Shown here: positions 37,875-46,855 of the stretch, one piece after another
How the letters are laid out: every line of letters begins with the position of its first letter
Numbering within the stretch: position 1 is the first letter of the stretch
Assembly: GCF_031127905.1 (NCBI RefSeq)
Contig: NZ_JARXIC010000006.1
Location: forward strand, 119,179 to 183,178
Origin: Thalassobacterium sedimentorum
GTDB lineage: Bacteria > Verrucomicrobiota > Verrucomicrobiia > Opitutales > Coraliomargaritaceae
Direction of reading: 5' to 3'
DNA length: 64,000 nucleotides
Made by a program: the position numbers and the translations under genes
The notes under the pieces: generated by a model
Databases searched by the model: none
What the model was told of the DNA's origin: nothing
What the model saw: only the letters and a program-made list of their open reading frames with translations

Positions 37875-37896
37875 TTGTATTAAAATTCAAATACAA
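37875..37896. promoter_or_regulatory. Perfect inverted repeat upstream of GH16 gene
   Basis: TTGTATT and its complement AATACAA flank an 8-nt spacer, about 40 bp upstream of the GH16 start and overlapping the 3' end of the GH3 gene. No T-tract follows, so an operator is more likely than a terminator. The binding protein is unknown. Confidence 0.35.
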
Positions 37897-40052
37897 ACTG
37901 AGAAAGGTATTTCTATATCACAGTTCGAATCCATTCCAACGCATAGCTTAAAATCACCAGGTTCAACAATACGTTCTTCGCCTGAAACAACATATGCAAG
38001 ACGCGTCAGGGGCACTGGGTATTTGATCGACCGATTCTGATTCGGTTTAAGTTTGGCTCGAAAAAATCCAACCAGAAAACGCTTCGGTCTGGATCGAGTC
38101 GATACCAAGTCCTCAGCATAAACCTGTATTTGTGCAACACCTGAACGAGCACCGACATTCTTTATACTGACTTTCACTTCAAGTGTATCATCACAACCGA
38201 GGCTATAACAATTGCTAGACAAGTTAACTTCTTGAATCTGAAACTTAGTGTACGATAATCCCGATCCGAAATTAAATTGCGGTAAGGCATCCATATCCAA
38301 ATATTCACCAGCCCACGGACGCCCCACACGCTTACGATTGTAGTAAATCGGAATCTGCCCTGTAGCCTTAGGGAAACTCACCGGCAAGCGGCCGACAGCA
38401 TCAACGCGGCCAACAAGGACATCAATCAAACCCGGACCAGACTCAACACCACCATGAAAACTAAAGATAATCGCATCAGCACAGGCGATGACTCGATCCA
38501 GTATCAGCGGTCGACCAGCAGTGACCACAGCAACAAGCGGTCGCCCCAATTTAGCTAAGCCTTCAATGAGTTCTATTTGTCCACGTGGTAATTGTATATC
38601 CGTGACGCAATGATTCTCACCACTCCGTGTCGCCGGTTCACCGACAAAAACCACAATTGTATCCGAAGCCGAAAGAACTGCCGTCTTAGCAAATTCTAAC
38701 ATTTCCTCCATTGAGGCATTGACATCATGCATGCACAGACACGCACTTCCCCATTCAGCTTGAGCGGCCATGGCATAACTACAAACATCTGCAGGGTTTC
38801 CATCCATCGCCCATGTACCTAACAAAGCATCTTGCTCGTGCAACATTGGCCCAACTAAAAGTAATTTTTGCTCAGATTGCTCCAAAGGAAGTGTACCATG
38901 CTCATTTTTCAATAATACAACACTTTCTTGCATCATCTGGCGGGCCAGTTTGCGAGCTTGGACCTGTGACTGACGAACCACTGAAACGGGTTGCGGCACG
39001 GTATATGGATCCGCAAATAAACCGTAGGCCAACTTAATGCGTAACACACGTCGAACGGCGTCGTCGATACGTTCCATCGAGACCTGTCCAGTTGCTTGTA
39101 AAGACTCAAGAGAATCCGCATAGCACCGTGTCACCATCTCCATATCGACGCCAGCATTCATGGCGATTCGCGCGGCATCAGATTCATGCGCTGCAAGTCC
39201 ATGTTCAAGCATTTCCCATATCGAGGCCCAATCGCTCACGACAAGGCCATCGAAGCCCATCCCTTGCTTCAAAAGCTCGCTAATTAAGTGATAACTACCA
39301 GATGCGCTTTCACCATTAATCTCATTGAATGCACTCATCACCGTCATGCAGCCAGTCGCAATGGCTCGCTCAAAGGGTGGTAAATAGACATTCGACATGC
39401 TATGCTGTGTGATTTCAGTGGTATTGTAATCACGCCCTCCTTCTGCAGCAGCATATCCAATAAAATGCTTGGCGCAGGCGATTAATTTTCCCTGTTCCTT
39501 CATACTGCCAATTGCAACATTTTGATAACCGCGAATTGCGGCGGCTCCACATTCGCCGACATAAAAAGGGTCTTCGCCATAACCTTCGACCACGCGTCCC
39601 CAGCGCGGATCTCGAGCGACATCCAGCATCGGTGAAAAAGTCCAGTGCACTCCTGCTCGTGACGCTTCAGTGGCTGCTAAGTCACTACATGCTTCAATCA
39701 AGTCCAAATTCCATGTGCATGCTTGACCAAGCGGCACGGGGAAAACAGTGCGATGCCCATGAATAATATCCCTGCCATAAAGCAAAGGAATGCCATTGGG
39801 GCTTTCCTCCACTGCGATTCTCTGGAGCTCATTGAGCTCTGAAAGAGTCAAACTAACTTGAGCTTCACTCCCGGCAAAAGGAGTCGATGCCAATATCAAT
39901 GAGCCAACTTGGCCACTGCGAATGCGCTCAGACAATGCCGACCTATCATCGCATTCAGCTGTTTCTTGACAGAGTTGGCCAATCTTCTCAATCAAACTTA
40001 ACTTTGATAAGCGCTGCTCGACAAGCGCATCTAGATCATACCGATTCATCAT
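37887..40052 (-). CDS. GH3 family beta-glucosidase-like hydrolase
   Basis: 721 residues. N-terminal TIM barrel with 'HWTFSPMLDVARDPRWGRVV' and 'GYGEDPFYVG', catalytic nucleophile Asp near residue 272 in 'GLVVSDWAS', then an alpha/beta sandwich ('ARQMMQESVVLLKNE') and a C-terminal fibronectin III-like domain ('VKVSIKNVGARSGVAQIQVY'), the BglX layout. It lacks a signal peptide (starts 'MMNRYDLDALVEQRLSKL'), so it is probably cytoplasmic. Flanked by two GH16 genes on the same strand, which suggests stepwise beta-glucan breakdown. Confidence 0.92.
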   Translation of the reverse strand: MMNRYDLDALVEQRLSKLSLIEKIGQLCQETAECDDRSALSERIRSGQVGSLILASTPFAGSEAQVSLTLSELNELQRIAVEESPNGIPLLYGRDIIHGHRTVFPVPLGQACTWNLDLIEACSDLAATEASRAGVHWTFSPMLDVARDPRWGRVVEGYGEDPFYVGECGAAAIRGYQNVAIGSMKEQGKLIACAKHFIGYAAAEGGRDYNTTEITQHSMSNVYLPPFERAIATGCMTVMSAFNEINGESASGSYHLISELLKQGMGFDGLVVSDWASIWEMLEHGLAAHESDAARIAMNAGVDMEMVTRCYADSLESLQATGQVSMERIDDAVRRVLRIKLAYGLFADPYTVPQPVSVVRQSQVQARKLARQMMQESVVLLKNEHGTLPLEQSEQKLLLVGPMLHEQDALLGTWAMDGNPADVCSYAMAAQAEWGSACLCMHDVNASMEEMLEFAKTAVLSASDTIVVFVGEPATRSGENHCVTDIQLPRGQIELIEGLAKLGRPLVAVVTAGRPLILDRVIACADAIIFSFHGGVESGPGLIDVLVGRVDAVGRLPVSFPKATGQIPIYYNRKRVGRPWAGEYLDMDALPQFNFGSGLSYTKFQIQEVNLSSNCYSLGCDDTLEVKVSIKNVGARSGVAQIQVYAEDLVSTRSRPKRFLVGFFRAKLKPNQNRSIKYPVPLTRLAYVVSGEERIVEPGDFKLCVGMDSNCDIEIPFSVCI

Positions 40053-40116
40053 CTCTGCAAGTAGCTATTAACTGCTCTCTCTCTCTCCAGCGGCTCAACT
40101 TATCAGTCATACTGAT

Positions 40117-41523
40117 TTACTCTGCAAGTTTACGGTAGACACGTACATAATCTACGTAAGCAAAAGATGGCAAACGTGATTCCGGATTATCTTCAAAGCG
40201 CCCAACTGCATGTCCCCAGTGATTTTTATTACCATTGGCCGGATCACCATTTGCAATTTCGATCGTGAGACGAATGCCGTGCGTATCATCAGTAGAAATA
40301 TAGTCCTTATTGCGGTTCACCCAGTAAGGTTCACCATTCAGGTAGTATACTTGAATATCTTTAGTCCAATAGAGTCCCCATGTATTCCAGACCTTCTCAT
40401 CAAAAGAGACCAATCCGTGTGGCTGTGGAGGTTGAACACTTTTGCCACCATCTCTGATATGAATGGCCGCATTAAACTTATTCATCAAACTATAGTTTGG
40501 ACCTTTAAAAGGAACATACTCCATAACATCAATCTCTGAGCCTAAAGCCGCATCACCAGTGTAAGGGTTGTCCGAGAATAGCCACAACGCAAACCATGCG
40601 GCATGCGCTTTGAATTGAGAAACGTTAGCACGCCATTCAATATAGATGCCCTCCTCGCCGGGCCCAAAAGTAATGCTGTCATCCTTACTGTAAGTGTCTT
40701 TTTCAGAGGTGACTAAATAGGGAGCCAAGCGCTTGCCATTCTCATAACGCGTGCGCATTGTTAAATTACCGCGACCATCTAAATATGCCTCCTCCGGAGC
40801 TAAGGTCGAATCACGCCAGGTACCATCGGCGCGCCAAATTGCTCCCGGCCGCCAATGCTCAGCTGGGGCATCACCTTTCTTACCTTCAAACTCATCATTC
40901 CAGATAAGTTCCCACTTATCGCTAAGCAAGAAAGCATCAGTTTGCAGTTCAGCGTCCAGCTCATTGGCATTAAATAACTGCATATTATCGATGTAAATCG
41001 GCGCCATCGAGCCACCACTCGCGATGGAAACAATGCCTATATGCCCCCAATAAATATCCTGATCAAAAGCAGGGTCCGCCGCATAATCCCATGAAAAATG
41101 ATAACTTTTTCCACCCTCAGCATTTAGATCAAGTTCTAGTTCACTAGTGATATCAAAATCAGCACTATTGCCTTGTCCGCCATAGATACGCACCTGTATT
41201 TTAGCCCAACCGGTTGCTGGTAAACTTTCTTCTGGCACATATACATCGAAGCTCAAAGAGGTGGAAGACTTTATTTTGCTCAAGAGATCTTTGCGGATGG
41301 CTAATTGATTCCACGCATGCCCCTTAGAACCGGATAGCATAAGACACTGTTGTCCATCACTCACGGCCTCTGCAGGAATCCCCACCTCCTGACGAACAAC
41401 TGCAAGCGTCGTATTTGGTGAAGCTTCCCAATTATGATCAGGCCCCTCAAAGGAATCTTGCCACGCATGAATAGATAGGGGCAGAGATAAGCTAGTAAAA
41501 ATGATGGGGAGTATTTTTTTCAT
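40117..41523 (-). CDS. GH16 family glycoside hydrolase with N-terminal CBM-like domain, secreted
   Basis: 468 residues: signal peptide (1-20, 'KILPIIFTSLSLPLSIHA'), an N-terminal beta-sandwich of about 180 residues resembling a carbohydrate-binding module ('WQDSFEGPDHNWEASPN'), then a GH16 jelly-roll starting at 'WELIWNDEFEG'. The catalytic motif is 'GSEIDVMEYVPF' near residues 327-333, and the C-terminus 'YVDYVRVYRKLAE' echoes that of the other GH16 protein. First gene of the GH16-GH3-GH16 group; 64 bp before GH3. Probably an extracellular or periplasmic endo-hydrolase. Confidence 0.88.
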   Translation of the reverse strand: MKKILPIIFTSLSLPLSIHAWQDSFEGPDHNWEASPNTTLAVVRQEVGIPAEAVSDGQQCLMLSGSKGHAWNQLAIRKDLLSKIKSSTSLSFDVYVPEESLPATGWAKIQVRIYGGQGNSADFDITSELELDLNAEGGKSYHFSWDYAADPAFDQDIYWGHIGIVSIASGGSMAPIYIDNMQLFNANELDAELQTDAFLLSDKWELIWNDEFEGKKGDAPAEHWRPGAIWRADGTWRDSTLAPEEAYLDGRGNLTMRTRYENGKRLAPYLVTSEKDTYSKDDSITFGPGEEGIYIEWRANVSQFKAHAAWFALWLFSDNPYTGDAALGSEIDVMEYVPFKGPNYSLMNKFNAAIHIRDGGKSVQPPQPHGLVSFDEKVWNTWGLYWTKDIQVYYLNGEPYWVNRNKDYISTDDTHGIRLTIEIANGDPANGNKNHWGHAVGRFEDNPESRLPSFAYVDYVRVYRKLAE

Positions 41524-41536
41524 AAATTAATACCTA

Positions 41537-41562
41537 CAATGATAGCAAGATTACCATCATTG
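41537..41562. promoter_or_regulatory. Inverted repeat upstream of GH16-GH3-GH16 group
   Basis: CAATGAT and ATCATTG, 7-bp perfect arms with a 12-nt spacer, 14 bp upstream of the GH16 start at 41523. A possible operator or 5' leader hairpin. A related half-site (ATCATTG) occurs at 37871 next to the other GH16 gene. Confidence 0.35.
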
Positions 41563-41649
41563 AGAATACCACTTACCCACATCATATCAATCTGTGCAAG
41601 ATTGCACACGTTGCGAATAGCTGCAGCGTCGTGATCGATCCGCGGAACT

Positions 41650-42708
41650 TCAACGAACTTCACACAGACCCGCAGCCTGTGCATAGATACTCTCTCGAAA
41701 TACGCGAGGAATCAAATCAGTGCTGAGCTTAGAAACATTGTGCGGCATAAAGCGTAATAAATCATCGTAAACCAAAGCGGCCCGCTTAAGGTCAGGACAA
41801 TTTAAATCCCTCCCGCTAAAGCGTATGAACTCACCGTGAACAGTCTGCGCATATCCCATCGGAAATTCCGTCGAAAAGGCATGGGATAATGTCTTAGGAC
41901 TACAGTTTAAATACTTTGATTTAGATAATATCTTTAACATTTCTATTCTTTGATTCGGGTTATCGCAGTATTCACAGGCCTGTCGCAATGCCTGAATCAT
42001 AGCAATATACTCTTCACCACGATAGCTATAAAAACGTTCAGTCGTCGCCAACACCTTCTCCGGATACCCCTTAGCGATTTGTTCACTGGTCGCGACGCAC
42101 CAACCTAATTCTTCCTCAACCGCCAATGAATTCCATGGTTCGCCGACACAAATTCCATCAATATTATTGGAAGCGAGATTTCGCACCATCTGATCAGGAG
42201 GCAGCACTGATATAATCACATCCTGCTTAGGATTGATCCCCAGGCTATCCAACCAACGACAGAGCATGAAATGATGCGATGAGGCTAAAGATACTACGCC
42301 AATTACCAGTTTCCTAGAATTAAAACCCGTGTTAATGTAGCGCCGTAGGCTAGGCCCATCATCCACGCCCTCCTCACGTAACTGATTCGATAATGTAATC
42401 GCGTTACCATTACAATTAAGCACCATTCCCGTAATAACTTCGGTCGTCGCCACATTAATCCCCATTTGCATGACGAAGGGCAGCGGGCTTAGTGCCTGAA
42501 CTACATCAAGTTCACCAAATGCCAGCTTATCGCGAATAGTTGCCCACCCCACTTCACGAGTCAAATTCACATCCACACCAGCCTCGCGAAAGAAGCCCAA
42601 GCAATCCGCGATAATCAGCGGTGCAGCATCGAGTAAACGAACGTAACCGAGTTTGATGGAAGCGCTGCGGCGCGTACGGGCTGAAATATTGGCTGCTGGT
42701 GTAAACAT
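41650..42708 (-). CDS. NrtA/NasS-like nitrate-binding protein without signal peptide
   Basis: 352 residues of the CmpA/NrtA periplasmic-binding fold: '[20 protein letters not shown]' at the N-terminus, '[20 protein letters not shown]', '[15 protein letters not shown]' and '[20 protein letters not shown]' near the end are family features. There is no signal peptide or lipobox; the fold starts near residue 18. This is the arrangement of NasS, the cytosolic nitrate/nitrite sensor, rather than a transporter subunit. No permease or ATPase follows. Divergent from a LysR-type gene and close to moaA, which makes Mo-enzyme-based nitrate assimilation the likely context. No NasT is in the window. Confidence 0.78.
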   Translation of the reverse strand: MFTPAANISARTRRSASIKLGYVRLLDAAPLIIADCLGFFREAGVDVNLTREVGWATIRDKLAFGELDVVQALSPLPFVMQMGINVATTEVITGMVLNCNGNAITLSNQLREEGVDDGPSLRRYINTGFNSRKLVIGVVSLASSHHFMLCRWLDSLGINPKQDVIISVLPPDQMVRNLASNNIDGICVGEPWNSLAVEEELGWCVATSEQIAKGYPEKVLATTERFYSYRGEEYIAMIQALRQACEYCDNPNQRIEMLKILSKSKYLNCSPKTLSHAFSTEFPMGYAQTVHGEFIRFSGRDLNCPDLKRAALVYDDLLRFMPHNVSKLSTDLIPRVFRESIYAQAAGLCEVR

Positions 42709-42740
42709 CTTGTCCTATGATTAGCATTGACCATACCCAT

Positions 42741-42784
42741 TTGTAGAATTCATCTAACAAATGTAATCATATATAGAATGAATT
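42741..42784. promoter_or_regulatory. Candidate LysR-type operator in divergent gap
   Basis: The 82-bp gap between the NrtA-like gene and the LysR gene holds interlocking inverted repeats: AATTCATCTA (42747-42756) with TAGAATGAATT (42774-42784), one base inserted, and TTGTAGA/TCTAACAA around 42741-42760. Their symmetry and position between a LysR gene and its divergent neighbour fit the usual regulator-target layout. Confidence 0.45.
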
Positions 42785-42790
42785 TTGCTC

Positions 42791-43705
42791 ATGCAGGAAA
42801 CTATCGACAGTCGCCAACTCCTCGCCTTTTGCACACTGGTGCAGACCGGCAGCTTTACTGAAACGGCTCATATACTCAATCTAACCCAATCAGCGATCAG
42901 TCACTCAGTAAAGAACCTCGAATTGGATCTTCGCTGTCAACTGGTGACCAGAACGGGACGAAAAATCAACATTACAGCCGACGGGGAAGCGCTGTATAAG
43001 GACGCCCGCCACATCCTAAACCAGATGCAAGGTGCGCGTCTGCGCATACAAGATCGCCAAAACTGGGGGCGGGGACGTCTACGCGTAGGCGCTAGCACAA
43101 CAGCTTGTCAGCATCTACTGCCCAGCATATTAAGGGAATACAATGAGTGTTTCCCTGACTGTATTTTGACGATTATTCCAGCCGATACTCCGCAGTTACT
43201 GGACATGACCCGTCGCCATGAGATCGACTTGGCAATTATCGTGACTCCAAACGAACTCAAAAATATTGAAGTTAAACCACTCTTTTCAGACGAACTCATT
43301 CTAGTTGCGTCCCCGATTCATGAATTGGCTCAGAATAAGCGTGTCCAAATGGAGAAGATTGCTCAAGAACGCATGGTGCTCTACAATAAAGGAAGCCTAA
43401 CCTTCGATCTCATCGAGCAATATTTTCGGCAAAGCAAAGTACAGCTACAAAATTACATTGAACTCGGTAGCATGGAAGCGATTAAGGAACTGGTCAAAAT
43501 CAACTACGGAGTGAGCTTTCTGGCTTCATGGACAGTCGAAGATGAAATTAATGCGGGTAGTCTCGTACAAATCTCAACGGGAAAACGTACAATTATACGG
43601 AATTGGGGAGTCTGCTACGCCAAGGATAAAAAGCTCTCGATCAATGAAGAAACCTTCCTAGGTCTCAGTCAGGCAGTCGCTAGCACAATGCAATCGGCAC
43701 TCTAG
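42791..43705 (+). CDS. LysR-family transcriptional regulator
   Basis: 304 residues. The winged helix-turn-helix '[20 protein letters not shown]' is at residues 20-40, and a type 2 periplasmic-binding effector domain follows (about 90-295, '[20 protein letters not shown]'). ATG 42791 is preferred over a TTG six bases earlier. Divergent from the NrtA-like gene with an 82-bp gap, so it very likely controls that gene and its own expression. CmpR/Cbl-type nitrogen or sulfur signals are possible; the effector is unknown. Confidence 0.9.
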   Translation: MQETIDSRQLLAFCTLVQTGSFTETAHILNLTQSAISHSVKNLELDLRCQLVTRTGRKINITADGEALYKDARHILNQMQGARLRIQDRQNWGRGRLRVGASTTACQHLLPSILREYNECFPDCILTIIPADTPQLLDMTRRHEIDLAIIVTPNELKNIEVKPLFSDELILVASPIHELAQNKRVQMEKIAQERMVLYNKGSLTFDLIEQYFRQSKVQLQNYIELGSMEAIKELVKINYGVSFLASWTVEDEINAGSLVQISTGKRTIIRNWGVCYAKDKKLSINEETFLGLSQAVASTMQSAL

Positions 43706-43763
43706 AGCGTTTTGCGCGTACTAAGTCCCGATGGTAGCACGTGACCGGTGTTGATCGGATACA

Positions 43764-44768
43764 TCAGCCCCCAATATAGGACATTTCCACTTTATCGCGC
43801 ACAACGCTGGAGTGCGTGCGCAGTTCCGAATATCGATCGGAGCGTGCAGCCCAGTGTTGCGATAGCAGTTCAACCAATGCTTCTTTACAATAATTGTCGG
43901 CACGCAAAATTTTCTTCAAATTCAAGCCAGAACTGGCAAATAAGCAGGTATATAACTGACCATCCGCCGAAATACGCGCACGAGTGCAACCATGGCAAAA
44001 AGGCTGAGTCACAGAAGTAATTAATCCAAATTCCGCAGACGAATCGGTAAATTTGTAACACTTGGCGACCTCACTTCGAGAACTCAGATCCAAAGCTTCC
44101 ACATCAAACTCACTTTGTATCGTCTGTAAAATTTCACGGCCGCTGATCACTCGGTCCATTCTCCAACCATTGTGGTTGCCAACATCCATAAACTCGATGA
44201 AGCGTAACGTTACACCCTGTTGTTTAAAATATCGCGTCATCGGTAGAATCTGACTATCATTGACTCCCCGCTCGACCACCATATTTACCTTTACCGAAAA
44301 GCCTTCGTGCTGAGCCGCCGCAATGCCAGCGAGGACGGCACGCGGTGCTACCCCACGACCGTTCATCTTACCTGCGATTTCAGCATCCAATGCATCTAAA
44401 CTAACTGTCACACGATCCAAACCAGCGGCCTTCAATTCACTAACGCGCTCAGCTAAACGCAAGCCATTAGTGGTCATCGCAATGTCTTCGACCCCATGAA
44501 AGTCCTTTAAACGTTGAATGTATTTAGTAAGTCCAGGCCGCAACAAAGGCTCCCCGCCGGTCAGGCGTATTTTACGTACTCCAATCTGCACAAATGCTGC
44601 CACGAGATCGTCCAATTCTGAAAACCGCAGCCATTCCGATTTACGCAAAAATTGGTAATCCGCCCCGAATACTTCTTTCGGCATGCAGTAGGTACAGCGC
44701 AGATTGCATCGATCTGTTAGCGATATCCGTAAATCTGTAAGTCCTCTTCCTTGTTGATCCTGAATCAT
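43764..44768 (-). CDS. moaA: GTP 3',8-cyclase MoaA
   Basis: Radical SAM enzyme that starts molybdenum cofactor synthesis. 'CNLRCTYCMP' near residues 20-29 is the N-terminal [4Fe-4S] motif, 'LTGGEPLLRPGL' the SAM-binding GGE, and 'PFCHGCTRARIS' with a later cysteine in 'LYTCLFAS' binds the second cluster. The C-terminus ends in Gly-Gly, needed for catalysis in MoaA. ATG 44768 gives 334 residues; the open frame to 44816 adds an unlikely leader. The other moa genes are not adjacent. Supports a Mo-dependent nitrate reductase linked to the neighbouring NrtA-like gene. Confidence 0.93.
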   Translation of the reverse strand: MIQDQQGRGLTDLRISLTDRCNLRCTYCMPKEVFGADYQFLRKSEWLRFSELDDLVAAFVQIGVRKIRLTGGEPLLRPGLTKYIQRLKDFHGVEDIAMTTNGLRLAERVSELKAAGLDRVTVSLDALDAEIAGKMNGRGVAPRAVLAGIAAAQHEGFSVKVNMVVERGVNDSQILPMTRYFKQQGVTLRFIEFMDVGNHNGWRMDRVISGREILQTIQSEFDVEALDLSSRSEVAKCYKFTDSSAEFGLITSVTQPFCHGCTRARISADGQLYTCLFASSGLNLKKILRADNYCKEALVELLSQHWAARSDRYSELRTHSSVVRDKVEMSYIGG

Positions 44769-45001
44769 TATATTATTCCAGCTACCTAGTGGCAGAAAGC
44801 CCTGCAGATAAAGCATAAAAAAGTCATCTCAAAATGGTGGTAACCCAGAGTATCTGTCGGCAGCGAGTTCGAAACGAATACTATCAGCAACGATTCAAAT
44901 CAACATTCTGAGTATTTCAAAGTAAACAAAGGAGGTGAATTGACTCTGCATCGCAATTAAGTGAAGATGCCCCCCCCTGAATAGATAACATATGAAGCAC
45001 C

Positions 45002-45685
45002 ATGCCTGACATCAATCGCTACCTCGACGCCGCAATTTTAAAACCGGAATTTACTGAATCCGATCTAATCGAGGCCATCAAAGCATGCATCCAGCTAAAA
45101 ACTTATAGCGTGTGCGTGCGCCCCTGCGACATCACAATCGCACAGCAGCTTTGCCAAGAAACAGAGACCGCAGTATGTGTAGTATTAGGCTTTCCACACG
45201 GTGTACAATTACCCGCGTCAAAAGCAGATGAAGCACGACGTTACATTGAGCGAGGAGTCGACGAGATTGATATGGTGGCCAATTATGGATGGATTCGGTC
45301 TGAAAAATGGAAGGACGTAGAAGCAGACATCGTCACTGTCGCCCAACTGACCCGCAGTGCTGGTGTTCCACTAAAAGTTATTTTTGAAACCGCACATTTA
45401 AGCTCTGAAGCCATTAAGCGAATGGTGGAGGTATGCGTCCGTGCTGGAGCTGATTTCGTAAAGACTTCAACCGGTTTCAATGGTGAAGGTGCCAAAGTGG
45501 AGGACGTACAAATCATGCTCGAAAGCGCTGCTGGCCGAATCAAAGTCAAACCATCCGGGGGCATCCGCGACCAATCGGATGCACTAAACTTCATAAAAAT
45601 GGGCGCTCATCGCTTGGGCGTCGGCTGGACATCTTGTCAGACAATTTGCGAAGGCACCAAGGCACAATCTAAAAGCGGATATTAA
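45002..45685 (+). CDS. deoC: Deoxyribose-phosphate aldolase
   Basis: Class I aldolase cleaving 2-deoxyribose 5-phosphate to glyceraldehyde 3-phosphate and acetaldehyde. The Schiff-base lysine lies in 'DFVKTSTGF' near residue 153, a second catalytic lysine in 'PLKVIFET', and the aspartate in 'EIDMVANYG'; 'KVKPSGGIRD' binds phosphate. 227 residues is the usual bacterial length. It is followed after 5 bp by the Cdd1-like gene. The upstream gap (44769-45001) has an AGGAGGTGA sequence at 44931-44939 but too far from this start to serve it. Confidence 0.93.
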   Translation: MPDINRYLDAAILKPEFTESDLIEAIKACIQLKTYSVCVRPCDITIAQQLCQETETAVCVVLGFPHGVQLPASKADEARRYIERGVDEIDMVANYGWIRSEKWKDVEADIVTVAQLTRSAGVPLKVIFETAHLSSEAIKRMVEVCVRAGADFVKTSTGFNGEGAKVEDVQIMLESAAGRIKVKPSGGIRDQSDALNFIKMGAHRLGVGWTSCQTICEGTKAQSKSGY

Positions 45686-45690
45686 ACACA

Positions 45691-45975
45691 ATGTTTCCAC
45701 AAAAAAAGAAAAAAAAGGTCGACTACGAAGCACTCAACTCCGCACTCATGCGAATTCCACGTATGGATGTAGTCGTCGCCCGCAGTCTACTCGACATGGG
45801 CATCCGTGAGATCTACGACCTTCAGGGACGGGCCCCGGAAATTCTGTTTGAAGAGGCACGCAAACGAAGTGACACCTTATTCGACACTCATATTCGCTAT
45901 TTCCGCATGGCAGTCTACTATGCAGAAAGCGAGTCTCCCGAGGTGTCTAAATTACATCCAGACGAATGGAACTAG
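45691..45975 (+). CDS. Helix-hairpin-helix protein, Cdd1/pathogenicity-locus family
   Basis: 94 residues. After a Lys-rich start, 'LMRIPRMDVVVARSLLDMGI' is a helix-hairpin-helix that recalls 'IPGVGKSIAQDLRDLGI' of the Cdd1 family, and 'YDLQGRAPEILFEEA' and 'IRYFRMAVYYAES' match its second half. The glycines of the classical hairpin (GVG) are replaced by Met-Asp-Val, so DNA binding may be weakened. It is tightly linked to deoC (5 bp) and lies 26 bp before the Lon-substrate-domain gene. Confidence 0.75.
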   Translation: MFPQKKKKKVDYEALNSALMRIPRMDVVVARSLLDMGIREIYDLQGRAPEILFEEARKRSDTLFDTHIRYFRMAVYYAESESPEVSKLHPDEWN

Positions 45976-46001
45976 TTCTCCGCTTGGCCCACTAAATCAC
46001 A

Positions 46002-46685
46002 ATGAAGCCACAAGAAATTGAAATACCGCGCGAAGTGCCGGTGATGACTTTAAGTCAATGTGTACTCTTCCCACAGGCGATGATGCCCATATTTATATTT
46101 GAACCACGTTACCGGGAGATGCTCCGTCGGGTTTTGGAGCAGGATCGTATTTTTGCTGTCGCGGCATTGGATGACCGTAGAGAGGATGCAGAAGCATTGG
46201 AAACCCCCTATTCGATCGCCAGTGTTGGCGTCGTAAGGGCCTGCAAACAAAACGCAGACGGCACGTCCAATCTTATCCTACAAGGATTAGCGCGCGTCGA
46301 ATTCGAGAGTTTTGTATCCGAAGAGCCATATCGCTGCGCTCGTATCCATCAGGTTTTAAGCGAATCAGACGGTAGTACGCAAACAATGGGGAAGATTCAA
46401 CCTACTCTATTAGCGCTGATGCAAACGCAAAAACGGCTTGGAGCCGATATACCACAGGAAGTTTTACAATTCTTATCCAATATCAAGGAACCTGAAAATG
46501 TTTTAGATCTGGCAATCTACACGCTCTGCCCAGATGGCCGCTTCAAACAAGAGCTTTTGGAAACTCGCGGCATCCATGCACGCTTCGAAAAGTTCGTAGT
46601 TGCACTACGCACACAAATTGAACGTCTGAAGTTAGATAATCAGCTCAAGGGCGGGCTCGGCAAAGACAATATAGGCAATAATTAG
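46002..46685 (+). CDS. LON peptidase substrate-binding domain protein
   Basis: 227 residues made of one Lon N-terminal (LAN/PUA-like) domain without ATPase or protease parts: 'VPVMTLSQCVLFPQAMMPIF', then 'FEPRYREMLRRVL' and 'IASVGVVRACKQNADGTSNL'. Stand-alone versions are common in bacteria and of unclear role, possibly protein binding. The third gene of a plus-strand run with deoC and the Cdd1-like gene. Confidence 0.88.
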   Translation: MKPQEIEIPREVPVMTLSQCVLFPQAMMPIFIFEPRYREMLRRVLEQDRIFAVAALDDRREDAEALETPYSIASVGVVRACKQNADGTSNLILQGLARVEFESFVSEEPYRCARIHQVLSESDGSTQTMGKIQPTLLALMQTQKRLGADIPQEVLQFLSNIKEPENVLDLAIYTLCPDGRFKQELLETRGIHARFEKFVVALRTQIERLKLDNQLKGGLGKDNIGNN

Positions 46686-46855
46686 TTGCCACACCGCTCC
46701 ACTGCTTACTCAAATTATAAAGCTAACAAACGAGCCAGGATTACAGGTAGCTCGCGTAATGGCATTGCTGACGCAGAGTCCTTGGTAGAACAGTTTGTAT
46801 TTAATTAGCTTCGTGTTGAACGAAGCATTGTCAGCAAGCAAAATTACCTCCAACA

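Noticed and set aside
40075..40088. CT dinucleotide repeat between GH16 and GH3 genes
   Set aside because: Short simple repeat outside coding sequence with no sign of regulatory placement.
44931..44960. Strong AGGAGGTGA sequence followed by a TTG and a six-codon frame upstream of deoC
   Set aside because: The frame is too short and lacks a run of one amino acid or a hairpin; it is too far from the deoC start to serve as its ribosome binding site.
44769..45001. Possible Moco riboswitch between moaA and deoC
   Set aside because: I could not find the expected multi-stem core; only scattered weak pairings.
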